A DNA stretch of 64,000 nucleotides. Origin: Ilyomonas sp964249755. Its GTDB lineage: Bacteria > Bacteroidota > Bacteroidia > Chitinophagales > Chitinophagaceae. Shown here piece after piece: positions 51,232-60,524 of the stretch. The stretch's first letter is position 1; each line of letters starts with the position of its first letter. A model generated the notes under the pieces. The model was not told the origin of the DNA and searched no databases. It saw only the letters and a list, made by a program, of their open reading frames with translations. A program made the position numbers and the translations under genes. The stretch lies in NCBI GenBank assembly GCA_964249755.1, contig CAXUDB010000007.1:1-64000 (forward strand). Direction: 5' to 3'.

Positions 51232-53547
51232 TTATAACGTAACACCTACACGCAACGCCAGCAAGCCTTTTATGCCCTGCAGCTCTTCCAGTTCCAGTTC
51301 TTCTGTCGTTGGTTGTAATACTCCTTCCTGCTGCAATAGGGCAATGTGTTTTTTATATTCTTCTGCATGTGCCGGCTGTGAGTATACAATGGAGATAGTA
51401 TCAGGTTGTGTCAGCCGCTCGCCGGTGGTTTTAATGTTCACTTTATCAATGCGCTTCTTCACAATGTGGTAGCGGATGTTGTAGGCGCCTTCCACATCAA
51501 AGCGCTTCTCGTCGGTGCGGAAGCTGATGTCTATTGCGTTGGCATTTACATAAATCATCTGCGTGGTTTGCAGCGGTATCGGCATCAGGGTTTTATTATC
51601 TGATGTAAGCTTTGCAATAGCCGCCATGATGCGCAGTTGCCAGATGCGTAAGTGGTTCAGGTATTCATTCCTGAATTCTATATGGGGTGTGAGGGATTGA
51701 CCGATGTAAATATCATACTCTACCCCATCGGTTCTAAACTTTTCAAAGTAAACAGGATATGATTGCTGAATCTGTGCCTGTAGTATATCTACCTGGTCAT
51801 TCACCAGTCTGTTGATTGTTTGAATGGATGTTTCCAAAGCCCGGCGGTTCTGGTAAACAGTGCCGGTAACCGGGTTAATCGCCTTGAAATAATTATCAAT
51901 ACAGGAAGGTATCCCATTCTCTTTGGATGAATGAGTGCGAAGAAGTTGTTCCGCTTTTTCCATTAGCCTCATCAGGTTGCCTTCTTCGCCGGCCGACATA
52001 AAAAGATAAGACTGTTCCTGCAGCTTTTTAGCTTCTGCCTGCAGTGCCTCCGCTTCCTCGCCGGAGATGCAGGCGAGCGTTTGCGAAAGAAGCGAAAAGT
52101 AAGCCTGCATGTCTCTGTACAGAGCATCATTGCGCTTTATCGTAGAGTTACGGATGTCTACCGCTCCGTACAAAGGATACACATTTTCGAAGCGGATAGA
52201 AGAAAGACCATCTGTAGTATTGTCAAACTGGTTGCGCATATTTTGCCACGCCACTTCATTAAATTTCCACTGCACGGCCGGCTGTATAGAAGTAAAGTTG
52301 CTCATGATGATGTGGTCGAGACTATCCTTAAACTCGGCGCGCGTGTTGTGCATCATTTGGGCCAGTATGGGCAATGCCGCATCCAGCTTTGCCAGCAGCG
52401 ATTTGTTCATTGCCTTCTTATCAGTAGCCGACACTTCGAGCATGCCTGCCAGTTCCTGGTTATGAAAAACCGGTATAGCGCCATAGGCTTTGATGCCCGA
52501 TTTGGCAAACGCGCGGAAGAACGGATTATCGTCATTGTCTTCGCTGTCTTCGTTTCCATACAATACAATAGCCGGCTTGTCGTAGCAGGAACTTAGCCAC
52601 TGCATAAACACTTCTTCTGCCAACTGCTGGCTGCGCGAAAGGCTGATAGCGATACTGTGCGTATAGTTGTTGTAAAAAGAAACAAGCTTGCCATTAACGG
52701 TTAAGAAAGGAAGCATCCCAAACTGCAGGCTGGTAGAGCCGCACAGCACTTTCAGCAGGAAGGTGACCTCGTCGTTGGTGCTTGCAAAATCGCCGGGCGT
52801 ATGGCGGATAATAGCGCTGCGCATTTTATGCAATGCATACCGTTCTGTTACATCGGTAGCCGTTACAATGTTGAAGCCGCGAAAGCTGAACGCTGACAAA
52901 GGAAGGAAGTTCTCTAAGTTGTCCGGACGCTTATTGGATTGCAGGCTCATCTTCAGGTCGGCTTTGCAAATCTGGGGTGCAGGACCGGTTTTAATGACTT
53001 CCGTAAAACGGCTATCCACTTCTACACTGAAGTAACGGGGCAGGTGTGTATTTTTATTCGTCCATACATACACCATCTCTGTGTTCACGGGTGGGTCTAT
53101 GTTATAAATCCGCTGCAGTATCAGGCGGTATTGCACCTGCCTCACGTTATTGTGATAGGTTTTCTTTTCTTCTTCCGACGCCGTAGAATATACACCATCG
53201 GGATTGCCCGGCCACATCAGTTTGTAAAAGGCGTCGGTGCTGTAAAAAATGGTCTGCGTGCCTGGTGCGCTTAGGGCCCAAAGCACTTCCTGTTCATCGC
53301 TCAGAGGTGAAAATAAACTTCCGTGAAGGATGTGCATGATTTCGGGATAATCCTTCAAACGGTTGACTGGTACGCTCTCTTTCAGTTCAGGATGTTCCTC
53401 AAAATATTTTAGTGCCACGCCGTAAAACATCTTCCGGAAACTAGTTTCCGTTTCTGTTTTGTAGGCTAAATAACCGGCAAACTTTTTAAAGCTTACGCTG
53501 GCGCTGGCGGTGGCTTCGGAAAGGATATGGTAGATGTTCTGCTTCAT
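51232..53547 (-). CDS. Large GAF-domain-like cytoplasmic protein
   Basis: This 771-residue protein is not recognised as a specific enzyme. The N-terminal 120 residues are helical; the middle (about 275-410) reads as a GAF-like domain (FLLKVLCGSTSLQFGMLPFLTVNGKLVSFYNNYTHSIAIS to SGIKAYGAIPVFHNQELAGMLEVSATDKKAM), and a later segment (PLYGAVDIRNSTIKRNDALYRDMQAYF, about 460-490) recalls the DxRxST start of nucleotidyl-cyclase-like domains but lacks the later catalytic residues I would look for. The C-terminal half is long and helical. There is no signal peptide. The start at 53547 (MKQNIYHIL) is chosen as the nearest plausible beginning. It is separate from the ECF locus by about 120 bases. Confidence 0.6.
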   Translation of the reverse strand: MKQNIYHILSEATASASVSFKKFAGYLAYKTETETSFRKMFYGVALKYFEEHPELKESVPVNRLKDYPEIMHILHGSLFSPLSDEQEVLWALSAPGTQTIFYSTDAFYKLMWPGNPDGVYSTASEEEKKTYHNNVRQVQYRLILQRIYNIDPPVNTEMVYVWTNKNTHLPRYFSVEVDSRFTEVIKTGPAPQICKADLKMSLQSNKRPDNLENFLPLSAFSFRGFNIVTATDVTERYALHKMRSAIIRHTPGDFASTNDEVTFLLKVLCGSTSLQFGMLPFLTVNGKLVSFYNNYTHSIAISLSRSQQLAEEVFMQWLSSCYDKPAIVLYGNEDSEDNDDNPFFRAFAKSGIKAYGAIPVFHNQELAGMLEVSATDKKAMNKSLLAKLDAALPILAQMMHNTRAEFKDSLDHIIMSNFTSIQPAVQWKFNEVAWQNMRNQFDNTTDGLSSIRFENVYPLYGAVDIRNSTIKRNDALYRDMQAYFSLLSQTLACISGEEAEALQAEAKKLQEQSYLFMSAGEEGNLMRLMEKAEQLLRTHSSKENGIPSCIDNYFKAINPVTGTVYQNRRALETSIQTINRLVNDQVDILQAQIQQSYPVYFEKFRTDGVEYDIYIGQSLTPHIEFRNEYLNHLRIWQLRIMAAIAKLTSDNKTLMPIPLQTTQMIYVNANAIDISFRTDEKRFDVEGAYNIRYHIVKKRIDKVNIKTTGERLTQPDTISIVYSQPAHAEEYKKHIALLQQEGVLQPTTEELELEELQGIKGLLALRVGVTL

Positions 53548-53670
53548 AAAAGAAGCCACAAAAATAAATGACAATTATAAGTTCACTATCACTTGTTGGT
53601 CATTAAGATAATACGATAACAGATGGATGCTGATTAGTCTGTCTATTCAACATAACGCTGTTTTTAATTT

Positions 53671-56600
53671 TTAAAACCGGAAGCCAACCGAAAGATAGGG
53701 GTACCAGCCTTCCGAAGAATAGCTGATGATGCCTCTAATAACCGCCACCTGTGCCGGTGCAAAGTAAAGCCCGCCGCCTGTGCCGCTGTGCCATCTTGTA
53801 CTGTGCTCGCCTTTTTCCCACACCCTGCCAATGTCATATAAACCAATCATACCCAATTGCCCGGGTAAAATATAGCCGTTGATGTTAGTGAGTTTGATGC
53901 GTACTTCGAGATTATTGTAAAACGAATTTTGTCCTGCAAAGCGGTATTGCCGGTAGCCCATCAGGTTGTCTTTGCCATCGAGGAATAAAGACTGGTAAAA
54001 AGCGGTTTTACCCCAGGTGATGCCGCCGCCAAAACGGTCTGCCAACACAATGCTTCGCTTGCTGTTAAGCGCATGATAAAAGGCAAAAGAAGGAATCAGT
54101 TGCGTGAATGATTTGGAAGCTGAATTCAGTCCGGCAAAGCTTTGCACTGTAATGTCAACATAAGTGCCTGTTGTAGTAAATAAAGGCGCATCACGTCCAT
54201 CATTGACGAATTTTATCATCACTCCCGCATGAACTCTGCGGGCAGAAAGTGTAGTACTGTCGTAGCTGCCTATGAGCGATGTATTTTGTGTAAACCTGCC
54301 TTTGTTATCATCGGCGTCATATTGATAATATTGCGCTGCAGGACCAACACTGATGCTGCTTCTGCCGCCCCATTTCAATAAAGCATTCACTTTATACAAA
54401 TCGAACCGGGCACGGTAAAACGATTTGGCATCATCTACTTTTATGTACTTTGTTTCATTGCCTCTGCCAAAGAAGTTCTGCTTATTGTCCGGTGCAAAAG
54501 CATCACCGTTCACTACCAGGTTGGCATTGCCAACTACATCTTTCCATTCGCCTTTATACAGGATACGGAAAGCCTGCGTAGAAAAAGCGTGCGTAACAAT
54601 AAGCTGTTGCTGGCTCGCCCAGGGCGTTTTACGAAAACCTTTGTGTGTATGTTTAATACCAACACCCAGGAGAAACCCATCATCATAGTTATAGCCAGCA
54701 GTAAAAATAGGCGCTGTTTTATTATACAGATCAACAGGCACAAATGCAGTGTTGGCGCTATCGTTAGACAAGTGCTTGCGAACAGCGTGCGCATCATCAC
54801 CGATAAAGAGAATGCTGTCCTTCTTGTCATAAACAATCAGCCTGCGCGGTGCCCTTTCTACATCATATACTTTATCGCCTTTCCTGCCGATAATTCTCAC
54901 CTTAATGGAGCTATGAGTGTTCACAAAAACGCTATCATCGCCCTTATTAATGTATAACCTTATCTCTTTTGTAACGGATGGATCAAAGACTTTGGCAAAC
55001 AGCGGCTGTTCTTCTTTCCCATTCTTATTTAATTTATGGACAGTTACCTGCAAACCTTTATTGCCGTTGTCTTTCAGCTCTACCAGTTCGTTCTTGTCAG
55101 AGGTTTGTATGTCAACAATCTTACTTAGAAAACGGTAATAAGTTTCCATTTCGCCGGGCAAGGCAGCTCTGCGGTTTTGTAGTGTCTGCATCAATACATC
55201 ATGTCTTAACTTATAAGAACTTTGCGGCAGCCGTTGCAACGCCGTTTCCAATACCGAATCGGTAACATTGTCTACAAACTGCTGCGTGGAGTTCATCCAT
55301 TCGTCATGCGAAAAACCAATGAGGAAACGTCCATTCAAAAACCGGCTTTCCCAGAACAGATCGTTGATGTTTCTTACCTTTTTAAAGTCTTGCATAAACC
55401 ACAACAGCCAGGGGCGTGTAGAGAACTTTGGCAGTAAGCCTTCATTCACATAAAATGCCTGGTCCCGGTCGCGCGGAACAGGTATATACGTCTTGCCGCC
55501 GTACTTATTTTTTTGTGGCGCAAAACGCCATTGGTCATTATGCCGGTCCCAATCGTTAATCAATACATCCAGCAGTCTTGCTCGTAAGAAAGTGTTGCTG
55601 TCAAAGTTGTTGTCGTTATCCTTTGTTAATTCCTTCAAAGTTTTTTCCGTATTGTCTGATTTGCCCAGCGGCTCGCGCTCTTCCAGCAGGTTGACGGTGC
55701 CTGCAAACGATTTGCTGTAACTGCCCAGTTTTTTATCGGGCGCCACATAGCCGATGATAGGATTGCTGTGCGGTACTTTTACTGCATCGGCAATGGGTGG
55801 AACAATCAGCGCCGAATAAGGATGCTGTGCACTCATGGCATCCTGCACCACATCGGCGGCAAACGTTTCGCGTATTGCTTCGGGCAATAATACCTGCGGA
55901 TATTTGTTCACGCTGCGCAATGCCCATTCCTTGCCATCTTTATCGGTAAGCCGCAGGGAAATAGACTGATGACCGCCGCCACGACTGGTAGGCGTTAAGC
56001 CACCTTTGAATTGAGATAATTTAATGACAGGCATGGCAGTTGGCGCTGCCCATTCTTTACGGTAATTTTCGCCGAACAACTTGCGGTGCAACGAACTTAC
56101 CTCATCGTATTTTGGGTAAGCTGCAACCGTAACGCTGTCAGCAGTGGGTGACGCAACAGCAGCTTCTTCCAACTCCTTCACCGATATGAAAGGCATCGTA
56201 TAAACGAAATCATTTTTCAACGTGCTGTCGGCATTTGTGCGGGTGTAATAAGTGAAGCGTATACTGTTGTCCAGCATTTCATCTGCCATTACAAAGCCCG
56301 GTACTGTTTTAGAGAACAGCGCATACTTTCCTTGCCGCGTAAAAGCCTGCTTCGCACCGGCACCGCTTACAAGCTGTATTTCATTTTTCTTTTTGATGAA
56401 TTGCATACCATGGTCGTGGCCGGATACATGCACCAGGTTGGGAAAGGTATCAAACACTCCGTCAATGCGCCGTATCATGTCTTTGTATAAAGGATGATCT
56501 GCGTCTTCAGGGTTCGCCAGAAACTTGCGCAGCAAAGGATACAGAGAACCTACAACGGGCAAGGGAATGTATAAGTTTTTATAAACTGCCGTAAGTGGAA

Positions 56601-57312
56601 ATACATTATCCTTAAAACTGTAGTGACCGCCGTGATGCCCATAACTTCTGAATGGGTGATGGTCAGCCAGCAAAATGGTTTTATACCGGTTGCGATAGAA
56701 CAGATCTTCCATCCTGGTGATGACTTCGCTTTTAGAGTTGCAACTGCAGTCTGCTTCCGCATTGGCTTTTTCGTGTGGAAACAGCCACCATTCGCTATCG
56801 AAAATGATGATAACAAGATGGTCGGATAAATTCACTTCAACAGGATCAGGACAGCCGTCAAGTGGCAGTAAATGCAGTAATGAATCGTTCTGTTGCTCTA
56901 AAAAATTCCACTGTGCTTTTATCTTTTCCAAGCCATGTTTCCCCATGCGGTCCCAGTCGTGGTTGCCAGGTAAAAAATACACCGACGCTCCTGCGCTTCG
57001 CATGGGCTCGTACTGTCCGCGCAGGATGTCTTTTGTATGTTCTTCTTCTCTGCTGCCGGGCAAGCCCATGCCGACCGGATAAATATTATCGCCCAGGTAA
57101 ACTACCGTTGTTTTGCCCGGTAATGTATAAGTAGCAGCCTGCGTAATAACGCGATGCTGCTGATCGTCCAGCTCGCCGGCATCGCCGATGAAAATGACAC
57201 GTTGCTTGATGCTGTCAATATGTGAAGTGTCAGCATTAACTGCTTGCCCAAAGCCAGTACTGGCGAGCCATACAGCGATGATAAGATGTATGAAAATGAA
57301 GGTGATTTTCAT
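53671..57312 (-). CDS. Metallophosphoesterase fused to an outer-membrane beta-barrel
   Basis: This 1213-residue exported protein has a signal peptide, then a calcineurin-like phosphoesterase (about 30-340) with the metal motifs GDAGELDDQQ, VYLGDNIYPVGMG, FLPGNHDWDRMG, LADHHPFRSYGHHGG and VHVSGHDHGMQ. The middle (about 430-700) is of unknown fold, with DRHNDQWRF and RDRDQAFY repeats of a kinase-like appearance. The C-terminal 350 residues look like a BamA/D15-type surface-antigen barrel, ending in a terminal aromatic F (YPYLSVGFRF). This places a phosphoesterase at the cell surface or periplasmic face of the outer membrane. Substrate is unknown. It lies 12 bases after the SdiA-regulated-type gene. 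Confidence 0.85.
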   Translation of the reverse strand: MKITFIFIHLIIAVWLASTGFGQAVNADTSHIDSIKQRVIFIGDAGELDDQQHRVITQAATYTLPGKTTVVYLGDNIYPVGMGLPGSREEEHTKDILRGQYEPMRSAGASVYFLPGNHDWDRMGKHGLEKIKAQWNFLEQQNDSLLHLLPLDGCPDPVEVNLSDHLVIIIFDSEWWLFPHEKANAEADCSCNSKSEVITRMEDLFYRNRYKTILLADHHPFRSYGHHGGHYSFKDNVFPLTAVYKNLYIPLPVVGSLYPLLRKFLANPEDADHPLYKDMIRRIDGVFDTFPNLVHVSGHDHGMQFIKKKNEIQLVSGAGAKQAFTRQGKYALFSKTVPGFVMADEMLDNSIRFTYYTRTNADSTLKNDFVYTMPFISVKELEEAAVASPTADSVTVAAYPKYDEVSSLHRKLFGENYRKEWAAPTAMPVIKLSQFKGGLTPTSRGGGHQSISLRLTDKDGKEWALRSVNKYPQVLLPEAIRETFAADVVQDAMSAQHPYSALIVPPIADAVKVPHSNPIIGYVAPDKKLGSYSKSFAGTVNLLEEREPLGKSDNTEKTLKELTKDNDNNFDSNTFLRARLLDVLINDWDRHNDQWRFAPQKNKYGGKTYIPVPRDRDQAFYVNEGLLPKFSTRPWLLWFMQDFKKVRNINDLFWESRFLNGRFLIGFSHDEWMNSTQQFVDNVTDSVLETALQRLPQSSYKLRHDVLMQTLQNRRAALPGEMETYYRFLSKIVDIQTSDKNELVELKDNGNKGLQVTVHKLNKNGKEEQPLFAKVFDPSVTKEIRLYINKGDDSVFVNTHSSIKVRIIGRKGDKVYDVERAPRRLIVYDKKDSILFIGDDAHAVRKHLSNDSANTAFVPVDLYNKTAPIFTAGYNYDDGFLLGVGIKHTHKGFRKTPWASQQQLIVTHAFSTQAFRILYKGEWKDVVGNANLVVNGDAFAPDNKQNFFGRGNETKYIKVDDAKSFYRARFDLYKVNALLKWGGRSSISVGPAAQYYQYDADDNKGRFTQNTSLIGSYDSTTLSARRVHAGVMIKFVNDGRDAPLFTTTGTYVDITVQSFAGLNSASKSFTQLIPSFAFYHALNSKRSIVLADRFGGGITWGKTAFYQSLFLDGKDNLMGYRQYRFAGQNSFYNNLEVRIKLTNINGYILPGQLGMIGLYDIGRVWEKGEHSTRWHSGTGGGLYFAPAQVAVIRGIISYSSEGWYPYLSVGFRF

Positions 57313-57324
57313 AATAACCGGTCC

Positions 57325-58212
57325 TTATTTTTGATACGCCATTTTAAGAATGGTCGCGTTGTCTATACTACCTTTTTCGTTAGAGATATAAAGGTTGTTG
57401 TCCTTGTCGAAGGCAACGCCTTCGGGCTGGTTGTATATTTTTTTATCCAGCTTGTAAGCCGCTTTTACTTTCCAGTCCTTATCGGTTACTACCAGCAATT
57501 TATTGATGGAAGAAACGACGAACCATTCGCCGGTTGACTCATTTTTAGCAAAGGCTGATGGCTGAAAATTCATCTTGTCTTCCGTCAGGTGAATGATGTC
57601 TTTTACATCAATTTCGAAGTTGCCTTCTGGCTTTACATTTCCCTTATCGGAAACAGAAAAAACATAACCGCTGTTGGTAACACTGCGCTTCTCGTTGCAG
57701 TGTTTGCAAAGCACATACAGCTTATCGGTGGTATTGTCGGCATACAAACCTTCATATTCGCCATGTGGTAACAGATCGTCAAACTCATTCACTGTGGTTG
57801 CTTTTTTTTCATCCACTTGCGACAAGGGAAACGTAAACAGTATTCCATCACTACGAAGCATTACCACGTAACCACGACAGAGTTGTACATCTTCAAAATC
57901 GCCCTTCTTCGCAAACTTGGTTTCTACTGTTTCTTCACTTCCTAAATGCAAGCGAAACAGTTTTCCTTCTTCGTCCTGCTCGGCATAAACCGTATCGGCA
58001 TTGCCATTTAGAAAATCAATGCCTGAGATTTCGTTCAGTTCTCTTGGCATAGCAAATACCTCTGGTTTATTTAAGTTGTAATGCGGTAATTCCGGCGGCG
58101 CCTCTTCTCTTTTCTCCTCGTTTTCTTTTTTGTCTTCTTTCTTTTGTTCCGGCTGGGCACAGGTGGTTAATAAAGACAGCGAAAGAAGGCTTATGTAGAA
58201 ATGTAATCTCAT
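57325..58212 (-). CDS. SdiA-regulated-type beta-propeller lipoprotein
   Basis: This 295-residue lipoprotein has a signal peptide with lipobox TTCAQ (about C18), a charged linker (QKKEDKKENEEKREEAP) and a propeller-like domain: VFAMPRELNEISGIDFLNGNADTVYAEQDEEGKLFRLHL, GDFEDVQLCRGYVVMLRSDGILFTFPLSQ, EYEGLYADNTTDKLYVLCKHCNEKRS and YNQPEGVAFDKDNNLYISNEKGS. The family is named for regulation by SdiA in E. coli and has no proven reaction; phytase-like folds are similar. It lies between ppk1 (upstream, nine bases) and the phosphoesterase-barrel gene, all on the minus strand. Confidence 0.82.
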   Translation of the reverse strand: MRLHFYISLLSLSLLTTCAQPEQKKEDKKENEEKREEAPPELPHYNLNKPEVFAMPRELNEISGIDFLNGNADTVYAEQDEEGKLFRLHLGSEETVETKFAKKGDFEDVQLCRGYVVMLRSDGILFTFPLSQVDEKKATTVNEFDDLLPHGEYEGLYADNTTDKLYVLCKHCNEKRSVTNSGYVFSVSDKGNVKPEGNFEIDVKDIIHLTEDKMNFQPSAFAKNESTGEWFVVSSINKLLVVTDKDWKVKAAYKLDKKIYNQPEGVAFDKDNNLYISNEKGSIDNATILKMAYQK

Positions 58213-58221
58213 ACTTCAGTT

Positions 58222-60276
58222 TTATGAAGTGATTTCTTTTTTTAGTAAATGGTAGATGGCGTTCTGCGAATCAATTGCCGATTCACCTTCTTCTCTCTGC
58301 ACAGGTATATTTTCCATCGCTTTGTTTATCCATACAGCCTGCTCATTGTCTTTCCATTGCAGTTGTATGATGTCAATTATCTGCTGCCTGATAGTCTCAT
58401 CATATACTGGGAAGCACACTTCGATACGCGTATAAATATTTCGGTTCATCCAGTCGGCAGAACCCATGAATACTTTTGGGTCGCCGTTGTTGCCAAAAAT
58501 AAAAACACGGCCATGCTCTAAATACCTGCCAACGATTCGTTTGATAAAAATATTTTTACTCATGCCTTCCACGCCGGGTATCAAACAACAGATGCTGCGC
58601 ACAATCATTTTTATTGTAACTCCTGCGTTGGAAGCTTCATACAATTTATTAATTAAGACTTGCTCTTCCAGGTTATTCAGCTTAATAGTGATATTTGCAG
58701 GCAAACCTTTCTTTGCATTATTAATTTCATTTTCTATCAATTCTAAAAACCGTTCCTGCAGGTTGAACTGCGCCACCAGCAAATGATCGAACGAAATATA
58801 ATTCTCTGCACTTTGTTTACGGTTGCCCAAAAACAGGAACAACAACTCCATCTCCTGAAGTATTTCTTCGTGTGCCGTAAGCAGCACATGGTCGGTATAA
58901 AAACGCGCGGTGCTTTCATTCAAATTACCCGTTGCCAGCAAACCATAAGCGCTCCGGCTTTTGCCCTTCTTCTTTTTTACCAAAGCCATCTTGGCATGCA
59001 CTTTCAGCTTCGGGATGCTGTACGTTACTTTCACGCCGGCTTCCTTCATCTTCTTTGCCCAGCGTATGTTGTTGGCTTCATCAAACCGGGCTTTCAGTTC
59101 TACAAATACCTGCACCTGCTTACCATTTTTAGCGGCGCTGATTAAGGCATTGGCAATCTTCGAATCAGGGGCAATGCGGTAAAGTGTTACATAAATTTCT
59201 TCCACATCTTCGTCTACTGCGGCTTCATTAAAAAAGCGAAGCGCCGTTCCATAACTTTCGTAGGGTGGATGAACAATGATGTCCTTCTTTTCTATGGCTG
59301 AAAATATCGAATCGTTTGACAGTATTGTTATGGCAGGCAGAGCAGGCATCTTTGGATAAAAAAGCTGCAGATTGCTTAAAGGCAGATTTGCCATGTCTTT
59401 CAGGTTGTGATACTTGCCACCTTCCATTGCGTTGGCAATGGACGTATTGCAAAGGTTGCACAACAGTTGCAGATGGCGCAACGGCACATCACGCTCATAC
59501 AACAAACGAGAGGCAGAACCACTGTCACGTTTTGCCACCTGTTTTTCTATTTTCTCGGCAATGTTTTCCGGCAGTTCATCTTCTAAATTCAGGTCGGCAT
59601 CGCGGTTAATTTTAAAGCTATAACAGCCTTTTATTTCTTTACCGGGAAATAGAAAAGAGAGATGTTGTTTGATGATGTCGTCTATGAAAATAATGTATTG
59701 CCTTCCGTTTTGCGAAAGAGAAAAGAAGCGCGGAATGGCATCAGATGGAATGTTGATGATGGCTTGTATTTCTTCTTCTTTCTGCTGCAGCGAAACGAGT
59801 AAGTATAGCTTGTTGTTGCCCGGAAAAAAATCAGTTTTTGGAGTGATGAACAGAGGTTGCAGGAAGGTGGCTATCGTGGTAAAGAAATACTCGCTGACGG
59901 CGCTTTCTAATTCTTTGGGTAAGGTTTGATTGTATATCAAAATTGTGTTTCTTTCTGCCAGGGCAGGAATGAGTTGCTGCGTAAGAATCTGGCCAAACTG
60001 TTCCTGCTGCGCGAGGATGACCTGGCGGACTTCATCAAACTCGGAGAGTGAAAGGGAAAGATTGTATTTACTGTCGGGTTTATCAGTTGCCCATTGCTGC
60101 TTTGCTATCACTACGGGCATGCGCACGCGGTACCATTCATCGAGGTTGGAAGAATAGATAGAAAGGAATTTAAAGCGCTCGGCGAGCGGCACAGCATCGC
60201 GTGCTGCTTCCATGAGCAAACGCTGGTTGAAGGAAAGCCAGCTCATATCCCTGCTGAAATAAATCCGTTCGGTCAT
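58222..60276 (-). CDS. ppk1: Polyphosphate kinase 1
   Basis: This 684-residue enzyme makes polyphosphate from ATP. The N-terminal YFSRDMSWLSFNQRLLMEA starts right at residue 6, with LKFLSIYSSNLDEWYRVRM later, HPPYESYGTALRFFNEAA, VFVELKARFDEANNIRWAKKM, the phospho-histidine in LKVHAKMAL (about H427) and LLATGNLNESTARFYTDHVLLTA. The start at 60276 (MTERIYF) is preferred over 13 codons upstream because the family usually begins close to RDMSW. It is followed by the SdiA-regulated-type and phosphoesterase genes. Confidence 0.95.
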   Translation of the reverse strand: MTERIYFSRDMSWLSFNQRLLMEAARDAVPLAERFKFLSIYSSNLDEWYRVRMPVVIAKQQWATDKPDSKYNLSLSLSEFDEVRQVILAQQEQFGQILTQQLIPALAERNTILIYNQTLPKELESAVSEYFFTTIATFLQPLFITPKTDFFPGNNKLYLLVSLQQKEEEIQAIINIPSDAIPRFFSLSQNGRQYIIFIDDIIKQHLSFLFPGKEIKGCYSFKINRDADLNLEDELPENIAEKIEKQVAKRDSGSASRLLYERDVPLRHLQLLCNLCNTSIANAMEGGKYHNLKDMANLPLSNLQLFYPKMPALPAITILSNDSIFSAIEKKDIIVHPPYESYGTALRFFNEAAVDEDVEEIYVTLYRIAPDSKIANALISAAKNGKQVQVFVELKARFDEANNIRWAKKMKEAGVKVTYSIPKLKVHAKMALVKKKKGKSRSAYGLLATGNLNESTARFYTDHVLLTAHEEILQEMELLFLFLGNRKQSAENYISFDHLLVAQFNLQERFLELIENEINNAKKGLPANITIKLNNLEEQVLINKLYEASNAGVTIKMIVRSICCLIPGVEGMSKNIFIKRIVGRYLEHGRVFIFGNNGDPKVFMGSADWMNRNIYTRIEVCFPVYDETIRQQIIDIIQLQWKDNEQAVWINKAMENIPVQREEGESAIDSQNAIYHLLKKEITS

Positions 60277-60524
60277 TGGCTTTTGCGTTGGTTTATGAAT
60301 GTTATTCTGAACCACAAAGTCTCGAAGGGAAGAAGGTTCATAAAGAAATAAAAGATTGAGTCTTTGAGGTTAAAATTAGCACTTGCTTCTTTGCTCAATT
60401 ATTGACAAAGCGTTGAAGAGTGCGATGGCGCTAATAGCGCCACAGGCTGCAACTGGGCTTAATCAGAATTGCTGACTTCTGGCCCAAAACGGCTGTTATT
60501 TGTATTGGCTGTTTCACTCACCAC

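Noticed and set aside
51232..53547. GAF protein as the cyclase of a Pycsar system with the gene at 60525
   Set aside because: Only a DIRNST segment recalls a cyclase; the second metal aspartate and base-recognition residues are not visible and the genes are 7 kb apart.
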